From positions 1,394,664 through 1,458,663 of the forward strand of contig JANEZZ010002066.1 of NCBI GenBank assembly GCA_026122225.1: a stretch of DNA of 64,000 nucleotides. The letters are read 5' to 3'. Of this stretch, positions 31,022-42,116 are shown in pieces (the stretch's first letter is position 1; every line of letters starts with the position of its first letter). Position numbers and translations under genes: made by a program. Below the pieces are notes generated by a model. It was not told where the DNA came from, searched no databases, and saw nothing but the letters and a program-made list of their open reading frames with translations. This stretch comes from Heloderma charlesbogerti (lineage: Eukaryota; Chordata; Lepidosauria; Squamata; Helodermatidae).

Positions 31022-31929
31022 TAGGGATGTACGAAACGTACTTACCTTTCGCGAATTATGTTTATGGTTGGGGGGGAGGCGTTCCGTCCCTCCCCCCGGA
31101 AGCCTCGCCGGGGGGGGAGGTGCTCCGCGCCCCCCCCCGGAATCCTGGCCGGCTGGCTGTGCTCCGCAGTGATTCTGCAGAACTACCGGCCGGCTCCACC
31201 AGCAGCCAGACATCCAGCCGCTGGCTAGCAGGGATGCAAATGGCGGCGGCCGTAGCCGCCGCCATTTGCATCCCTGCAGTCAGCCGTGATAGGCTACAAA
31301 ATGTTTACGTAGCCTATCACGGCTGACTTCAAACAAACAAACGCGCTTACGCAAATGGCAGTGGCCACGGCCGCCGCCATTTGCGTTCCTTATTTTGGCA
31401 CGTCTTAGTCTACGTAAACATTTACATAGACTAAGACGGCGAAAATAAGAGGAACGCAAATAGCATAGCATCTACGCTTTTTGCGTTCCCCTTATTTCCG
31501 CCATCTTAGTCTACATAAATCTTTATGTAGACTAAGACATGCCAAAATAAGGAATGCAAATGCGCATACATAAGGAATTGCATACGCGTGTTTTTTTAAA
31601 AAAAGTCAGCCGTGATAGGCTACGTAAACATTTACGTAGCCTATCACATTTTTTTTAAAAAAACCTAGCCGTGATAGGCTACGTAAATCTTTACGTAGCC
31701 TATCATGTTTAGTTTTGTTTTTTAACTGGAAATGGCGGCGGCAGCAGCCGGTCAGAAGACCGGCCGCCGCTGCCACTGAACCGCCGTCGGAGCCAGGAAG
31801 ATCCACCCAGGGTAAGTCTCATCCCGGGGGGGGGGCGGGGGGGGGCCGTTCCACCACCGATTTTGGGGGGCTGAATGCGCTGGCATTTGGCCTCCCCGAG
31901 ATCCGTGGCAGAATTTTCGTACATCCCTA
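31022..31929 (+). mobile_element. F1 hAT-like MITE in CR1, TSD AGTCAGAG
   Basis: Starts TAGGGATGTACGAAACGTAC and ends TTTTCGTACATCCCTA. The perfect duplication AGTCAGAG is at 31014-31021 and 31930-31937. It has full F1 modules: GTGATAGGCTACAAAATG, CTTAGTCTACGTAAACATTT, and CAAATGGCGGCGGCC / GCCGCCGCCATTTGC. CTTACCTTTCGC in end B and CAGGGTAAGT near 31808-31817 in end A are the donor-like sites. The right arm carries GAAATGGCGGCGGCAGCAGC. Non-coding. Confidence 0.94.
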
Positions 31930-32033
31930 AGTCAGAGCATCCCTGAGAGGTGGCTGTCCAGCCTCATCTGGAATGCCTCCAGTGTGGGAGAGCCCACCAC
32001 CTCCCTAGGAAATTGTTTCCATTGTCGTATTGC

Positions 32034-32897
32034 TCAAATAGTCAGGACATTTCTCCTGATTATCCGTGTCCTGCATTCTGGGATGATCGAGAAGAGATCC
32101 TGGCCTTCCTCTCTGTGACAACCTTTCAAGTATTTGAAGAGTGCTATCATATCTCCCCCCAGTTGTCTCTTCTCAAGGCTAAACATGTGCAGTTCTTTCA
32201 GTCTGTCCTCACAGGGCTTTGTTTCCAGTCCCCTGATCATCTTCATTGCCCTCCTCTCAACCCTCTCCAGCTTATCTGCATCCTTCTTAAAGTGCGGTGC
32301 CCAGAACTGGACACAATACTCCAGATGAGGCCTAAGCAGTGCTGAGTAGAGGGGAACTAGTACTTCCCAGGATTTGGAAGCTATGATTCCATTAATGCAG
32401 CCCAAAAGACCATTTGCCTTTTTTGCAGCCACATCACATTGTTGGCTCATATTCAGCCTGTGATCTACAACAATTCCAAGATCCTTCTTGCTTGCAGTGT
32501 TGTTGACCCAAGTATCACCCATCTTGTAACTGTGCATTTGGTTTCTTTTTGCTAGGTGCAGAAGTTGGCATTTATCCCAATTAAATTTCATCCTGTTGTT
32601 TTCTGCCCAGCTCTCCAGTCTATCAAGTTCAGTTTGAATTTTGTTTCTGTCTTCCAAGGTATTAGCTATCCCGCCCAATTTTGTGTCATCTGCAGATTTG
32701 ATCAGCATTCCCTGCACCTCCTCCTCCAAGTCATTAATAAAAATGTTGAAGAGCACTGGGCACAGGACCCCGCTCGTTGCCTCTCCCCAGTTTGAAAAGA
32801 TCCCATTGTTAAGCACTCTTTGAGTCCCATTCTGTAGCCACCTATGGATGCACCTGATCGTTGTTTCATCTAGCCCACTTTGAGCTAGTTTGCTCAT
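32034..32897 (-). pseudogene. CR1 RT motifs B/C and C-terminal domain
   Basis: A 287-codon open frame, equivalent to 7151-8018. It has [17 protein letters not shown] (the start of motif B is damaged: [10 protein letters not shown] lacks the PQG box), KSADDTKLGGI (motif C; the first residue is changed but both Asp are kept) and a well-preserved C-terminal tract with RPHLEYCVQFWAPHFKKD. The loss of the motif B PQG box suggests no activity. The upstream RT half lies at 34267-34746, beyond the nested hAT-like pair. Confidence 0.92.
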
Positions 32898-32911
32898 CAG
32901 GATATCACGGG

Positions 32912-34266
32912 TAGGGATGTACGGATTCTAGGGATGGCGGAGAATTCCACCATGGATTTCAGTGAGGCCGAATGCGCTGGCGTTCGGCCCCCCGAAATCT
33001 GTGGTGGAACGGCCTGCCCCCCCCGCACCCCCCGCGGATTCCCCCTGGGAAGAGGCTTACTTGGGGTGGATGTTCTGGATGGCGGCGGCTACGGCGGCGG
33101 GTGCGGCTGGTCTTTCAACCAGCTGCCGCAGCCGCCACTGCCATCTGCCCTTTGCCGTGATAGGCTATGTAAGTATTTACTTAGCCTATCATGGCAAGTC
33201 AAGAAAAAAAAACACCCGCGTACGCAAATGGCGGTGGCTACGGTGGCTGCCATTTGCGTTCCCTTTCTTTCACAGTTTTAGCCTACATAAATATTTACGT
33301 AAGCTATCACGGTGAAAAAAAGGGCAACGCAAATAGCATAGTGGGTGCTATTTGCGTTCCTTTTCTTTTCGCCGTAATAGCTTACATAAATATTTATGAA
33401 GGCTAAAATGGCGGGAAAAAAAGGAACGCAAATGGCGTCCACTACGCCATTTACGTTGCCCTTTTTTTCCGCCATAATAGCTGATGTAAATATTTACATA
33501 AGCTAAAACTGCAAAAAAAAAGGAATAGAAGTGGCGGCCGCCGTAGCCGCCGCCATTTGCATACGTGGTGTTGTTGTTGTTTTCTTCCGGAAGGAAGGCT
33601 GCCCAGAGGCCAGATTTACAGCTGCAGGTGGCCCCGGCCAGTGGCTCCGTAGAATGTCTGCGGAGCGGAGCCGGCTAGAGAAGGATTTTGGGGGAAGGTG
33701 CAGAGCGAATCCCACCCACCACGAATCACCTCGTCGAAAAGGTAAGTGACTTTCGCACATCCCTAACGGATTCCCCACTGTCTGCTTCGGTGGGGAATCC
33801 ACGGTGTGGGGGAGGCGATCCATTCCTCCTCCTTGGAATCCTTGCAGAGTAGCTGTGCTACGCGAGATTTCTGCAAGGATTCTGCAGAGCTGAGGGCCTC
33901 CGCTTACTTGCAGCTGGAGCCCTTCACCTCCGCACCAATCGCCATTTAAAAAAAAAAGTAATCGGCAGGATGTCCGCATAGACTTAAACGCAATATAGAG
34001 CCATGACTCTTGCATATAAGCCTATGGACACATAGACATAGTATACATAAGATTCACAGCTCTGTTTTGTGTATAAGTCTATGAGTACATCCTGCCAATC
34101 GCCTTAAAAAAAAAAAAAGCGATCAGCACAGAGGCAGCCATGCTGTCCCACACGGAATCCTCCAGGAGAGGAGGTAAGTGGGGCTGATCCGCCACGGATT
34201 CCTGAGGCTGGATTCCAAACAATCCGGCATCATTTGAATCCGCAGTGGATTTCTCTAACATCCCTC
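32912..34266. mobile_element. F5 hAT-like MITE (outer), split by an F1 element
   Basis: The outer element starts TAGGGATGTACGGATTC at 32912, resumes at 33766 with ACGGATTCCCCACTG and ends CTCTAACATCCCTC at 34266. Flanks ATCACGGG (32904-32911) and CTCATGGG (34267-34274) match at 6 of 8, which suggests an old insertion. The interior has inverted AATCGGCAGGATGTCC / GGACATCCTGCCAAT-like arms around AAGCCTATGGACACATAGAC, and GAGGTAAGTGGGG near 34165 (outward donor-like). Non-coding. Confidence 0.78.
32929..33765 (-). mobile_element. F1 hAT-like MITE inside another MITE, TSD ACGGATTC
   Basis: Starts TAGGGATGGCGGAGAATTCC (end A) and ends CTTTCGCACATCCCTA (end B). The perfect duplication ACGGATTC is at 32921-32928 and 33766-33773. 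The host is the outer element just 17 bp from its left end. The central modules are diverged (TAGCCTACATAAATATTT and mirrors). AAGGTAAGT at about 33738-33746 is the right donor-like site. Non-coding. Confidence 0.93.
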
Positions 34267-34746
34267 CTCATGGGGTACTTTGTCGAAAGCTTTGCTGAAG
34301 TCAAGGTATATGATGTCCACAGCATTCCCACAGTCCCAAAGGGAGGTGACCTGGTCAAAAACTGAGATTAGATTGGTCTGGCAGGATTTGTTCTTGACAA
34401 ATCCATGTTGGCTTCGAGTAATCACTGCATTGTTTTCAAGGTGCTTACAGATGGATTGCTTTATGATCTGCTCCAGAATTTTCCCAGGAATTGATGTCAG
34501 ACTGACTGGTCTGTAGTTCCCAAGTTCCTCCTTTTTGAAGACAGGGACAACATTAGCCCTCCTCCAACCATCTGGCACTTCCCCCGTCCTCCATGATTTC
34601 TCCAAGAGAATAGACAGCGGTTCTGAGAGTTCTTCTGCCACTTCCTTTATTACTCTAGGATGCAGTTCATCTGGCCCTGGAGATTTGAACTTATTCAAAG
34701 TAATTAGGTGTTCCTTGACTATATGCCTATCGATCTCAAGCTGCAA
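34267..34746 (-). pseudogene. CR1 RT motifs 0-A
   Basis: A 160-codon open frame with LNKFKSPGPDELHPRVIKE, RRANVVPVFKKEELGNYRPV and QHGFVKNKSCQTNL, and motif A YLDFSKAFDKVPH with its catalytic Asp intact. It is the N-terminal RT half of the same copy as 32034-32897, cut by the hAT-like pair. It ends in unrelated residues where the outer element begins. Confidence 0.92.
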
Positions 34747-34790
34747 TCCTGCCCTTTCAGCCTGTACTTCACCTTTGCCAGGGGGCTCAT

Positions 34791-35731
34791 TTGTTGTTCA
34801 GTCGTTCAGTCGTGTCCGACTCTTCGTGACCCCATGGACCACAGCATGCCAGGCCTTCCTGTCCTCCGCTCTCTCCCGGAGTGGGCTCAAGTTCATATTC
34901 ATGGCATCGGTGATACTATCTAGCCATCTCATCCTCTGCCATCCCCTTCTCCTTTTGCCTTCCATCTTTCCCAGCATCAGGGTCTTTTCCAGAGAGTTTT
35001 CTCTTCGCATTAGGTGGCCAAAATATTGGAGCTTCAGCTTCAGTATCTGTCCTTCCAATGAGCACTCAGGGTTGATTTCCTTTAGGATGGACTGATTTGA
35101 CCTCCTTGCAGTCCAGGGGACTCATAAGAGTCTTCTCCAGCACCACAGTTCGAAAGCATCAATTCTTCGGCGCTCAGCCTTCCTTATAGTCCAGCTCTCA
35201 CAGCCATACATTACTACTAGGAAAACCATAGCTTTGATTAGATGGACCTTTGTCGGCAAGGTGATGTCTCTGCTTCTGACTATGCTGTCTAGGTTTGCCA
35301 TAGCTTTCCTCCCAAGGAGCAAGCGTCTTTTCATTTCATGGCTACAGTCACCATCTGCGGTGATCTTGGAGCCCAGGAAAGTAAAGTCTGTCACTGCTTC
35401 CATTTCTTCCCCTTCTATATGCCAGGAAGTGATGGGGCCAGATGCCATGATCTTCGTTTTTTTAATGTTGAGTTTCAAACCAGCTTTTGCACTCTCCTCT
35501 TTCACCCTCAACAAGAGGCTCTTTAGATCCTCTTCGCTTTCTGCCATTAGGGTGGTATCGTCTGCATATTGGAGGTTGTTGACAATTCTCCCAGCAAACT
35601 TAATTCCGACCTGTGATTCATCCAACTCGGCATTTCTCATGATGTACTCTGCATATAAGTTAAATAAGCAGGGTGACAATATGCAGCCTTGTCGTTCTCC
35701 TTTCCCAATTTTGAACCAATCGGTTGTTCCA
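34791..35731 (-). mobile_element. BovB/RTE LINE, 5'-truncated, inside CR1
   Basis: The BovB 3' tip (TTGTTGTTCAGTCGTTCAGT in plus view) is at 34791. CR1 sequence CTTTGCCAGGGGGCTCAT ends at 34790 and CR1 resumes with ATGACCCTCTTTTGGGAG from 35731. A possible short TSD (TCAT/CAT) is not conclusive. It is about 940 bp, covers the RT from motif B through the C-terminus, and is younger than the CR1 host. Confidence 0.95.
34798..35679 (-). pseudogene. BovB RT motif C and C-terminal region
   Basis: The upstream frame (35122-35679) begins MSPCLFNLYAEYIMRNAEL after motif B. It includes LQYADDTTLMAESEEDL with the YADD catalytic box intact, then KAGLKLNIKKTKIMASG and FLGSKITADGDCSHEMK, and ends FELWCWRRLL at a stop. 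A second frame (34798-35058) carries the C-terminus LKLQYFGHLMRRENSLEK and KSRTRLND. One frame break and 5' truncation make it inactive. Confidence 0.93.
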
Positions 35732-35900
35732 TGACCCTCTTTTGGGAGAAGACTGAGCCAAAGTAGGAACTGAACACTTCTGCCTTTTCCTTGTCATCTG
35801 TTATCATTTTGCCATCCTTATTTAATAGCTGAGCCACCATTTCTTTCCTCTGTCTTTTCCTATGGACGTAGCTGAAGAAAGCCTTTTTGCTACTTTTAGC

Positions 35901-36368
35901 TAGGGATGTCAGAGAAATCTGCTGTGGATTCAAATGAGGCCGGATTTTTGGAATCTGGCCTCAGGAATCTGCAGTGGATCGGGACTGCTTACCTCTGCTC
36001 CAGGAGGACTGGAGGCGGAACGGTACTCGGCTGCTTCTTCCAGCCAGAGCTGTTGACCTCCTCCCTGTCCCTGCAGATTGCCTTAAAAAAAATGTCTTTA
36101 AAAAAAATGGCAATCGGGAGGATGTGCCCATAGACCTATATGCAAGATAGACCAGTTAATTTTTTTTAAAGGCATTCGGCAGGGACAGGGAGGAAGTGAA
36201 CGGCTCTGGCTGGCAGGAGGGAAGGTAAGCGCCCCCAAGCCAGTCCCCCCCCCCGGAATCCAAGCAGAGCGGAACTGCTCTGGAGGATTCCAGGGGGAGG
36301 AATGGATCCCCTTCCCACCCACACAGATTCCCCATCGGAACAGACGGTGGGGAATCCGTACACCCCTA
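35901..36368. mobile_element. F5 hAT-like MITE in CR1, TSD CTTTTAGC
   Basis: Starts TAGGGATGTCAGAGAAATCT and ends CGTACACCCCTA. The perfect duplication CTTTTAGC is at 35893-35900 and 36369-36376. The centre is an imperfect palindrome with AATGGCAATCGGGAGGATG and TATATGCAAGATAGACC. GCTTACCTCTG (minus-strand donor-like, about 35988) and GGAAGGTAAGCG (plus, about 36219) point outward as in F1, although the interior is unrelated. Non-coding. Confidence 0.9.
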
Positions 36369-36441
36369 CTTTTAGCATCCCTCGCTAACCTCAGCTTGTT
36401 CTCAGCTTTAGCCTTCCTGATGCCATCCCTGCAATTCTGTG

Positions 36442-36860
36442 CTACCTGCCTGTACTCTTCCTTTGTAGCTTGGCCTTCCTTCCACTTCCTATATGTGTCC
36501 TTTTTTTTGTTTTCAGGTCATCTCTAAGCTTTTTGTGAAGCCACATTGGCTTCTTCTGTTGTCTTCCACCTTTTTTTCTTGTTGGAATTGTTTGTAATAG
36601 TGCCTTGAGAATTTCCTTTTTTAAAACTCCCACCCATCTTGGACTCCTTTTCTCATTAGAGTCACTTCCCATGGGACCTTACTCATCATTGTTCTGAGTT
36701 TATTAAAATTGGCTTTCCTGAAATCCAGGGTACATGTTTGGCTACGCTCGGCTTTTGCTTCCCTTAGAACCAAGAACTCAAGTATAACATTGTCGCTTTC
36801 CCCTAGAGTTCCTGTAACTGCTGCTTTATCCACTAAGTCATCTCTGTTGGTTAGGATCAA
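36442..36860 (-). pseudogene. CR1 ORF2 endonuclease end and linker
   Basis: Two overlapping minus-strand frames cover the part between endonuclease and RT. ILTNRDDLVDKAAVTGTL and LDFRKANFNKLRTMMSKVPW lead into [18 protein letters not shown], the same linker seen at 5438 onward. Frameshifts at about 36620 and near 36500 break it. The N-terminal endonuclease is absent. Confidence 0.85.
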
Positions 36861-36890
36861 GTCAAGGATAGCTGATATTCTGATAGTCTA

Positions 36891-38707
36891 AGCTCTACAC
36901 CACAGTGTATCCAATGTGGTTCAATTAGGGTTCTTTCTTTGAAGCATTCAAGTAACTCAGGTTGGTTGAGGAGGGAGACTCCACGTATCTCAGGATCCTA
37001 ACCCTACCTGGTACTTTACTCACACACCAGGTGATCTGTACCCGACAGGAGTAGTCCTGTCTCAAGGTTAGAAAAACCATGATGAAGCATTTGCTAAACA
37101 CCGAGTTAACTTTAAAGCTGGTTTTGACAGTGATCTGCTGAAAACACTGTCAAAATAGGTTTTTTTTCTGTTTTTAAGAACTGGGTGAATTATTAAGAAC
37201 ACTGGGTTCTGTTCCTCTAGCAAACAGTTAATAAAGTACAGTACGTGTGTGATGTGCTATTAATAGCCTTGTCATGCTAGATTTATTCTGTTCCTTGGGC
37301 TGCATTGGCTATTATGCCTCATTCTTTCGTTCCTTGTGAACCATGTGGGATGATGACAACTTCTAGTTTTATGCAGCACTCTCTCTATGGGTGCATGTCA
37401 TCACTGCATATGTAATTTATCTAATTTCTGTCAGACCAGATGTCAGCCCATCGTTATTTTTCCTGGAGGGAGGAGACACTGGGAACAACCAAGTGTTTAG
37501 CAAACCCCCAGCTTCCATGGAGAAAACACAATCAGTGTCGAAGCCTCAAATATTTCTGCTGCTGGCTGTGCTGCCCTGTGACTTGCCGAAGAAGTTCTAC
37601 TTTTTCACCTGAAAGACAAAAAATGTAAATCAACACCTTGATTTACAGGATTTCATAAAATGTGTACATTTCCTGTCCTGTGGTTCCTGCTTGAGAACTT
37701 AAGCAAAGCAGATGACATATTTCCCATACAAATGGATTTATGTATTTATTACCTTTCTATACCACCCCATAGCCAAAGCTCCCCAGCTGGTTCACAAAAA
37801 TTAAAACCTCAAGGTACAGTGTAAACCAGAACCTCACCCAGTACCAGGGAGTATTCTGGGGTGCACTTTCTGGTTGTATGGAAAGCCGCATTATCTGGAA
37901 GTGGTGCAAGAAACCCAGACTTGGATTGCTACTTCTGACAACATGGATGTTCCTTGAACTGTGCTCTCCCAGTTTGAAGATCTGAAACTGTCTTATAGTG
38001 TCTTGCACATAACACCAGAAGAGCCTGCTGGATCAGACCAGTGAACCTTCTAGTCCAGCGTTCTGTTTCTGGCAGTGGCCAACCAGATGCCCCTAGGAAG
38101 CCCACAAGCAGGACAGAAAGGCAATTGCCCTTTCTCCTTGTTGCTTCCCAGCAGCTGGTACTCAGTAGCACACTGTTCTGAACCTGCCTATAGCCATCAT
38201 CACTGGTACCCAGTGAGCAGGGCCAGCCCAAGACATTTTGCTACCTGAGCAGATGGCACCCCCTTCCCATTCCATATACAAAAAGCGACTGGACGGGGAG
38301 ATTAATTTTTTCAAAATTGATTCTGGGACAGCATCCTCTACTGCACTTGAAGGTGGTAAACTAATTTAGGAGGCATAGAGCAGGCCTCATAGCACACAGA
38401 TTTTTCCTCCAGCACCTTGCTACCACCTCACAGCATCTCTCACCTGAAGTGAGTGCTTCACTGTGCCTAACGGTAGGGCCAGCCCTTCCATTTGAGACCA
38501 TCAGTCCATTTAGCTCAGTTATGAGTATTCTGATCAGTAGCAATTCTCCAAGGCCTTAGAGTATTGGACGGCTTAGATGGACATCCTGACCAGCTCAGCT
38601 ACCCAGCCAAGATGCTTTAGGCATAGATTGAAGGTAGGGACTTTCCCATGTGATGATTTGGACAGCCTTTAATTCAATCCATTATGGACATTTCTGTCCT
38701 TGACTGA
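36891..38707. other. Unassigned DNA with two short repeat relics
   Basis: Mostly unassigned. An L2 3' tip lies at 37738-37830 (CCCATAGCCAAAGCTCCCCA, minus). A dispersed reptile repeat lies at 38009-38215 and is listed separately. No exon recognised. Confidence 0.5.
38009..38215 (+). repeat. Dispersed reptile repeat ('GCTGGATCAGACC' type)
   Basis: AGAGCCTGCTGGATCAGACC, then CTAGTCCAGCGTTCTGTTTC and GGCCAACCAGATGCCCCTAG, is a familiar amniote interspersed repeat, probably LINE-derived. A second, inverted, shorter copy lies at 59262-59347. I cannot assign its class without a library search. Confidence 0.7.
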
Positions 38708-38715
38708 GTCATGGT

Positions 38716-39089
38716 TAGGGATGTAAGAGAATTTCATTTTCACTCACAAAACATAAAAGCATGTCCAGTTTGAAGTTCCAAACGCGAGTGCATGCACGTG
38801 TCCACCGAAAATATTCTTGCATTGCCAAGCATGTGCTCGCGCTTGTCTTGTTCCTGATTCCCACTTCAATTTTTAAAAAATCCTAATTTTGCACAAATTT
38901 CCTTGTAGACTAAACCTTTGGGAAGACTACACAAATCTCCTGTTCGATCGCTACTGCTCAGTTTGCGCAAGTTTCCCATTCACGCTGAGTGAGCAGCGAT
39001 CACAAATGGGAATTGGGCACAAGATGAATGGCGAAACGATGTTCGGAGATCCATGGCAATCTCTAAGGCCACTTGTTCAGCTGTCCCTA
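38716..39089. mobile_element. F3 hAT-like MITE, TSD GTCATGG(T/C)
   Basis: Starts TAGGGATGTAAGAGAATTTC and ends TCAGCTGTCCCTA. Flanks GTCATGGT (38708-38715) and GTCATGGC (39090-39097) match at 7 of 8. The interior (GCATGTCCAGTTTGAAG, GTGAGCAGCGATCACAAA) parallels 25242-25652. Non-coding. Confidence 0.85.
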
Positions 39090-39710
39090 GTCATGGCTCT
39101 GTGCTGTTGTCACTGCTGACCATGACCTATGGATGTATTCTGCTTGAAAAGAGGCAGGGTACATAATATAATGGGTTCTAGCTTATTTTTGAGAAGCCTG
39201 ATGTGACTGAAATATGCATTCATATTTTAAAGGTCAACTAATATGTTAATGTAAAGCATACAGTTCAAAATAAAGACACACAAGATGAGACCTGCAACAA
39301 ATTTTTTAATTATTTTAGTCTTATTTTATTTCATAGATTTCTGTCCCATGTCTCAGGACCAAAAAGTCCTCTCAAAGTAGTGTATGCTCATTATTATTAC
39401 ATTTTACAAGTATAATGCAATTGCAGTGAATATTGTAGTGTAGAGTTCTCCTGTTCAGAAGATTACATTCCATTCTCTCGTCCTCTCATTTTGTTTGTTT
39501 TCTCCCCTTGCCCCACCACCAACCGATCAGTTGGGATTCTGCATGCGCTAGGCACACTTAGTCTTCATTCAGCTGTTGTTGTGGGGCCCAACTTCGGATA
39601 TTGCCCCCCGCCCCCAAGATATTTTTTGCAGTCTTGCATAACATGGATTTCTCTGGGCTTGCTGATACTTCCGTCTTGTGCATGAATGGAGGTGTTTAGC
39701 TATATCATAG

Positions 39711-40170
39711 TCATAGAATAGTAGCGTTGGAAGGGGCCTATAAGACCATCGAGTCCAACCCCCTGCTCAGTGCAGGAATCCAAGTCAAAGCATCCCTAAC
39801 AGATGGCTGTCCAGCCTCATCTTGAATGCCTCCAGTGTGAGAGAGACCACTACCTCCCTAGGTGATTTGTTCCATTCTCCTATTGCTCTAACAGTCAGGA
39901 AGTTTTCCCTGATGTTCAGCCGGAATCTGGCTTCCTGTAACTTGATCCCATTATTCCGTGTCCTGCATTCTGGGGTGATCGAGAAGAAGTCCTGGCCTCT
40001 CTGTGACAGCCTTTCAAGTACTATCATATCTCCCCTCAGTCGTCTCTTCTCAAGGCTAAACATGCTCAGTTCTTTCAGTCTCTCTTCATAGGGCTTTGTT
40101 TCCAGTCCCCTGGTCATCTTTGTTGCCCTGAACCCTCTCCAGCTTGTCTGCATCCTTCTTAAAGTGTGGT
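39711..40170 (-). mobile_element. CR1 LINE 3' fragment
   Basis: A minus-strand CR1 tip starts at about 39716 (CATAGAATAGTAGCGTTGG in plus view) and extends into the C-terminal coding region at 40170. The decayed product includes TKMTRGLETKPYEERLKEL and MFSLEKRRLRGDMIV. The open frame at 39785-40186 is this relic with indels. It is truncated well short of the RT. Confidence 0.88.
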
Positions 40171-40960
40171 ATATAAGCATCTGCACTCACCTCTGAACAT
40201 TGGAAATAGAGGGAATGATATTACTAAATTCCTATTTGAAGGATCTGCCCTCCCCTGCCCCCAAAAGCTAGGATAGAGATAGGAACCCACTTGAAAGCCA
40301 GTTGAAATACAGTGCCTGCTTTGCTTAGAAGCTTTTTTCTTATTTCCTTCTTCTCTTTGGGGCTGTGGGCTTTGAGGAAATTATCATATTTTTGGAGTTC
40401 ATCTTTTCCCACTGCTTTGTTTATTCCACACCAGAACTTGCCATCCTCTGCTTCTAACATCACAATAAGTTGTTGTTGGGATTAATTTGAATTCTCAAGG
40501 ACAGTCTTAGGACTACAGGTGAAGATTAAGCAGAAGGGACAGATGATTTCCTAAGCAGCAATAATCAATTTTTCATGCTAACTTCCTTAGTAAGGGAAAA
40601 CAGTGTTGTGGGTAGGTAAGGGAGGAAAAGCTAGAAAATGTGATTGTTCAGCAGAATTTCTTAGTGTGGTTTTCACAGTTCTTTCAACAGTATCACTTCT
40701 TTTTAAAAAATGTGGCCTGCAAATCACCTGAAGCATTAAATATTCCATTATGTATAGTATGTTATCAGTTTGGAAAATGAGGTTCTAGTATACTATTACT
40801 GTACAAGGACTGGAGTATTTTAACTGAAAGTCAGCCCGTTCTCCCTTGGGGTCTGTTCTAATGGCAGGTCACCTCAAATGAAAGAGAGGGAGAGCAGGGA
40901 GGGGACAAAGCATGGGCAGATACGATAGAGATCAAGGGTATTTCATCTTGACAACTGGGA
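40171..40960. other. Unassigned DNA
   Basis: No transposon terminus or exon recognised. A 79-codon minus-strand open frame at 40224-40463 (KFWCGINKAVGKDELQKYD...) is discussed in the findings. Confidence 0.4.
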
Positions 40961-40968
40961 CCTGCAAC

Positions 40969-41532
40969 TAGGGATGTAAAAAAGTCACTTACCTGGTCCC
41001 GCAGCTTGCTTCGCGGTGGGGGGGAGGTGCTTCGGTTCTCCCTCCGAAGTTCAGGCCGGGGGGGAGGCGCCCCGCCTTGCCCGGCCGAAATTCAGGCCTC
41101 CCCGGCTGCGAAATAAAAAAGTGAATGTAAAACAACAACAACACACACACGTGATAGGCTACGTAACGATTTATGTAGCCTATCACGGCTAGATTTCCAA
41201 AGTCAGCCGTGATAGGCTACGTAACGATTTACGTAGCCTATCACGGCTGACTTTGGAAATCTAGCCATGATAGTCTACGTAAATCGTTACGTAACCTATC
41301 ACGTGTGTGGGGGGGGTTTACATTCACTTTGTAATGGTGGCGGCGGCAGCCGGTTGGAAGACCGGCCGCCGCCCCCGCCGAAACGCCGCCGGGTCCCACC
41401 GCCGAGAGGGACATTTGAGGGAGGTAAGTCCCATCGCGGGGGGGCAGAGAATTTCACCGCCAATTTCGGGGGGCCGAATGCATTGGCGTTCAGCCTCCCC
41501 AAGATTCATGGAGAAATTCTCCGCCATCCCTA
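40969..41532 (+). mobile_element. F1 hAT-like MITE, TSD CCTGCAAC
   Basis: Starts TAGGGATGTAAAAAAGTCAC and ends CTCCGCCATCCCTA. The perfect duplication CCTGCAAC is at 40961-40968 and 41533-41540. It has a short centre of P1 palindromes (GTGATAGGCTACGTAACG, repeated). ACTTACCTG at 40987-40995 is a perfect minus-strand donor and GGAGGTAAGT near 41419-41428 is the plus-strand donor. The right arm begins GTAATGGTGGCGGCGGCAGC. Non-coding. Confidence 0.94.
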
Positions 41533-41820
41533 CCTGCAACAGACGGCTGAAGTGTGGAGTGCTCCTGAGTGGGAGCTAAAAAGGTGGAATTTAATCCAGA
41601 CAAGATGTGGTTGCTGTTTGTTGGGGATTCAGACAATCTGGAAGGAGTCATGCGACCTGGTTTGGATGCATGCAGTCTGGAGGTTCTCCTGGACCCGTCG
41701 TAGTCTATGGTAAAGTTGGTTGCCAGGAGTGGAAGCCAGTAAGCACAATGCGTGAACGAACCTTCACTGACCTGAAACCCACAAATAATACTTCCATGTC
41801 ACCTCATAGCTTCTCAGGTG

Positions 41821-42116
41821 TAGGGATGTACGGACAGTGTAAAATCCACTCCGTCTGTGTTTCGTGGATTGTCAGGCACTTTTCGTTCTGTTGTTCGCCC
41901 ACAGATGGATGCAATTTTTTTTTGTCATGCGGAAAAATACACAAATTGTTATGTAAATATTTACATAAGTATTTACATAATTTACCTCAGTATGTAACAT
42001 GTAGTGATTTGTCCCCCATTCCATTCAACGTTTCCTCAGCAGATACTTAAGTGTTTTTCTACAGATTTATATGTGCAAATTTCAGGAAAGTAAAAAAATC
42101 ATCCAAACGTCCATGG
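41821..42116 (+). mobile_element. F2 hAT-like MITE, right end missing
   Basis: Starts TAGGGATGTACGGACAGTGT and follows F2 through TTTTTTGTCATGCGGAAAAA and CCATTCAACGTTTCCTCAGC. It stops at ATCCAAACGTCCATGG, where a different element begins at 42117. The right third of F2 is absent, so there is no TSD. Confidence 0.82.

Larger units (their letters stand above)
30938..36890 (-). mobile_element. CR1 LINE with five later insertions (nested stack)
   Basis: One minus-strand CR1 copy can be followed from its 3' tip at about 30938 to its endonuclease C-terminal region near 36890. It is broken by F1 (31022-31929), by a hAT-like element with another F1 inside (32912-34266 and 32929-33765), by BovB (34791-35731) and by an F5 element (35901-36368). 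Without these, roughly 2.3 kb of CR1 remains. The host sequence rejoins at each junction and four junctions show TSDs or exact continuity. Confidence 0.9.
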
